Assembly (NCBI GenBank): GCA_013415575.1
Contig: JAAEES010000011.1
Coordinates: 1 to 13,496, forward strand
From: Methanomicrobiales archaeon
GTDB lineage: Archaea; Halobacteriota; Methanomicrobia; Methanomicrobiales; Methanospirillaceae
Reading direction: 5' to 3'
Length of the DNA: 13,496 nucleotides
Under the pieces are notes generated by a model. It made no database searches, was not told the DNA's origin, and saw only the letters and a list, made by a program, of their open reading frames with translations. Shown piece after piece: positions 13,085-13,496 of this stretch. The position numbers and the translations under genes were made by a program. The first letter of the stretch is position 1. The number at the start of each line of letters is the position of its first letter.

Positions 13085-13496
13085 ATGCATCTCACCGTCA
13101 TCGGCACCCGGGGGGAGGTGGAGGAATCGGCCCCTTCCCATTCGCGCCATTCCGGCATCCTCATCGATGGAACCTTCCTCTTCGACATAGGGGAGAAGGA
13201 ATACCTCGATATCCGGCCGGACAACATCTTCATCACCCACCTCCACCCGGACCACGCCTTCTTCATCACCGATCCGGCCCCGGTTGACATCCCGATGTAC
13301 GGGCCCGAGGCATATGAGGACACGGTTACCGTGACCATGATGAACGCCCCGGTGTCGCTCGGACCCTATACCATCACCCCCATCCCGACCCACCATAGCA
13401 AGCTGGTTCGCTCAGCGGCATACCTGGTCCGGAGAGGAGAGGAGTCGCTCCTCTACACCGGCGACCTGATCTGGATCAACCGGGAGTTCCACCACC
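13085..13496 (+). CDS. Metallo-beta-lactamase-fold hydrolase, C-terminally cut by the window
   Basis: The first 137 residues of an MBL-superfamily metalloenzyme; the frame is still open at the last base. The N-terminal strand MHLTVIGTRG and the Asp of LFDIG lead to the metal-binding motif THLHPDH (His52, His54, Asp56, His57). A second metal-ligand candidate follows in PTHHSK (His103 or His104), and YTGD (Asp127) fits the bridging Asp. The overall look is of the RNase Z/phnP/UlaG-type subgroup with two metal ions, acting on phosphodiesters or related bonds, but the substrate cannot be told from this part. The start ATG lies eight bases after the SpoIIAA-like stop, so the two genes are probably co-transcribed; no clear ribosome-binding site precedes it. 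Confidence 0.85.
   Translation, partial: MHLTVIGTRGEVEESAPSHSRHSGILIDGTFLFDIGEKEYLDIRPDNIFITHLHPDHAFFITDPAPVDIPMYGPEAYEDTVTVTMMNAPVSLGPYTITPIPTHHSKLVRSAAYLVRRGEESLLYTGDLIWINREFHH

Noticed and set aside
1..13496. CRISPR array, insertion sequence, tRNA or rRNA genes
   Set aside because: I looked for regularly spaced repeats, transposase motifs and tRNA-like TTCGA/cloverleaf patterns and saw none.

Overview
The window looks like a GC-rich methanogenic archaeon of the Methanomicrobiales (Methanoregula/Methanosphaerula/Methanolinea type). The evidence is an archaeal translation initiation factor aIF-1A, TATA-like boxes instead of bacterial -35/-10 promoters, GGAGG and GGTGAT ribosome-binding sites, and a set of secreted PEGA, TPR and Pro/Thr-linker proteins common in that order. 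The genus is inferred from remembered family similarity, not from a search.

Layout. (1) Positions 164-484, minus strand: aIF-1A, which appears to start at CTG. Positions 1-163 hold no gene I can recognise. (2) An AT-rich control region of about 300 bases leads into a three-gene metal-chelate uptake operon at 781-3825, plus strand: substrate-binding lipoprotein, FecCD-type permease and ATPase. Two related GTAAT/ATTAC inverted repeats sit before the operon, one directly downstream of its TATA-like element, so repression by a metal-responsive regulator is plausible. (3) A small PspC-domain membrane protein (minus) and a solitary MazF/PemK-fold protein (plus) diverge from a short promoter region containing a perfect 10-bp palindrome. 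(4) A five-repeat PEGA surface protein. (5) A 912-residue P-type cation ATPase followed by an ICMT-like membrane methyltransferase. (6) A TPR surface protein (minus) and a DOMON lipoprotein (plus) diverge from a shared 143-bp region. (7) A plus-strand run at the right end: YkgJ-type cysteine-cluster protein, HdeD/DUF308 membrane protein, a possible 13-codon leader ORF, a SpoIIAA-like protein, and a metallo-beta-lactamase-fold hydrolase cut by the window end.

How the genes relate. Only the ABC transporter genes form a clear functional unit: lipoprotein receptor, channel and motor, with the permease and ATPase genes overlapping by ATGA. The ATPase/ICMT pair, the ykgJ/HdeD pair and the SpoIIAA-like/MBL pair may be co-transcribed from spacing, but no shared pathway is evident. 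Several products (PEGA, TPR, DOMON and the binding protein) are exported and probably sit on the outer face of the cytoplasmic membrane.

Most of the window is ordinary core and envelope content; I found no convincing new multi-gene system. The best second looks are the non-AUG start of aIF-1A, the paired operator-like repeats before the transporter, the Arg-rich leader ORF that overlaps the SpoIIAA-like start, and strong stem-loops at the ends of the MazF-like and DOMON genes.
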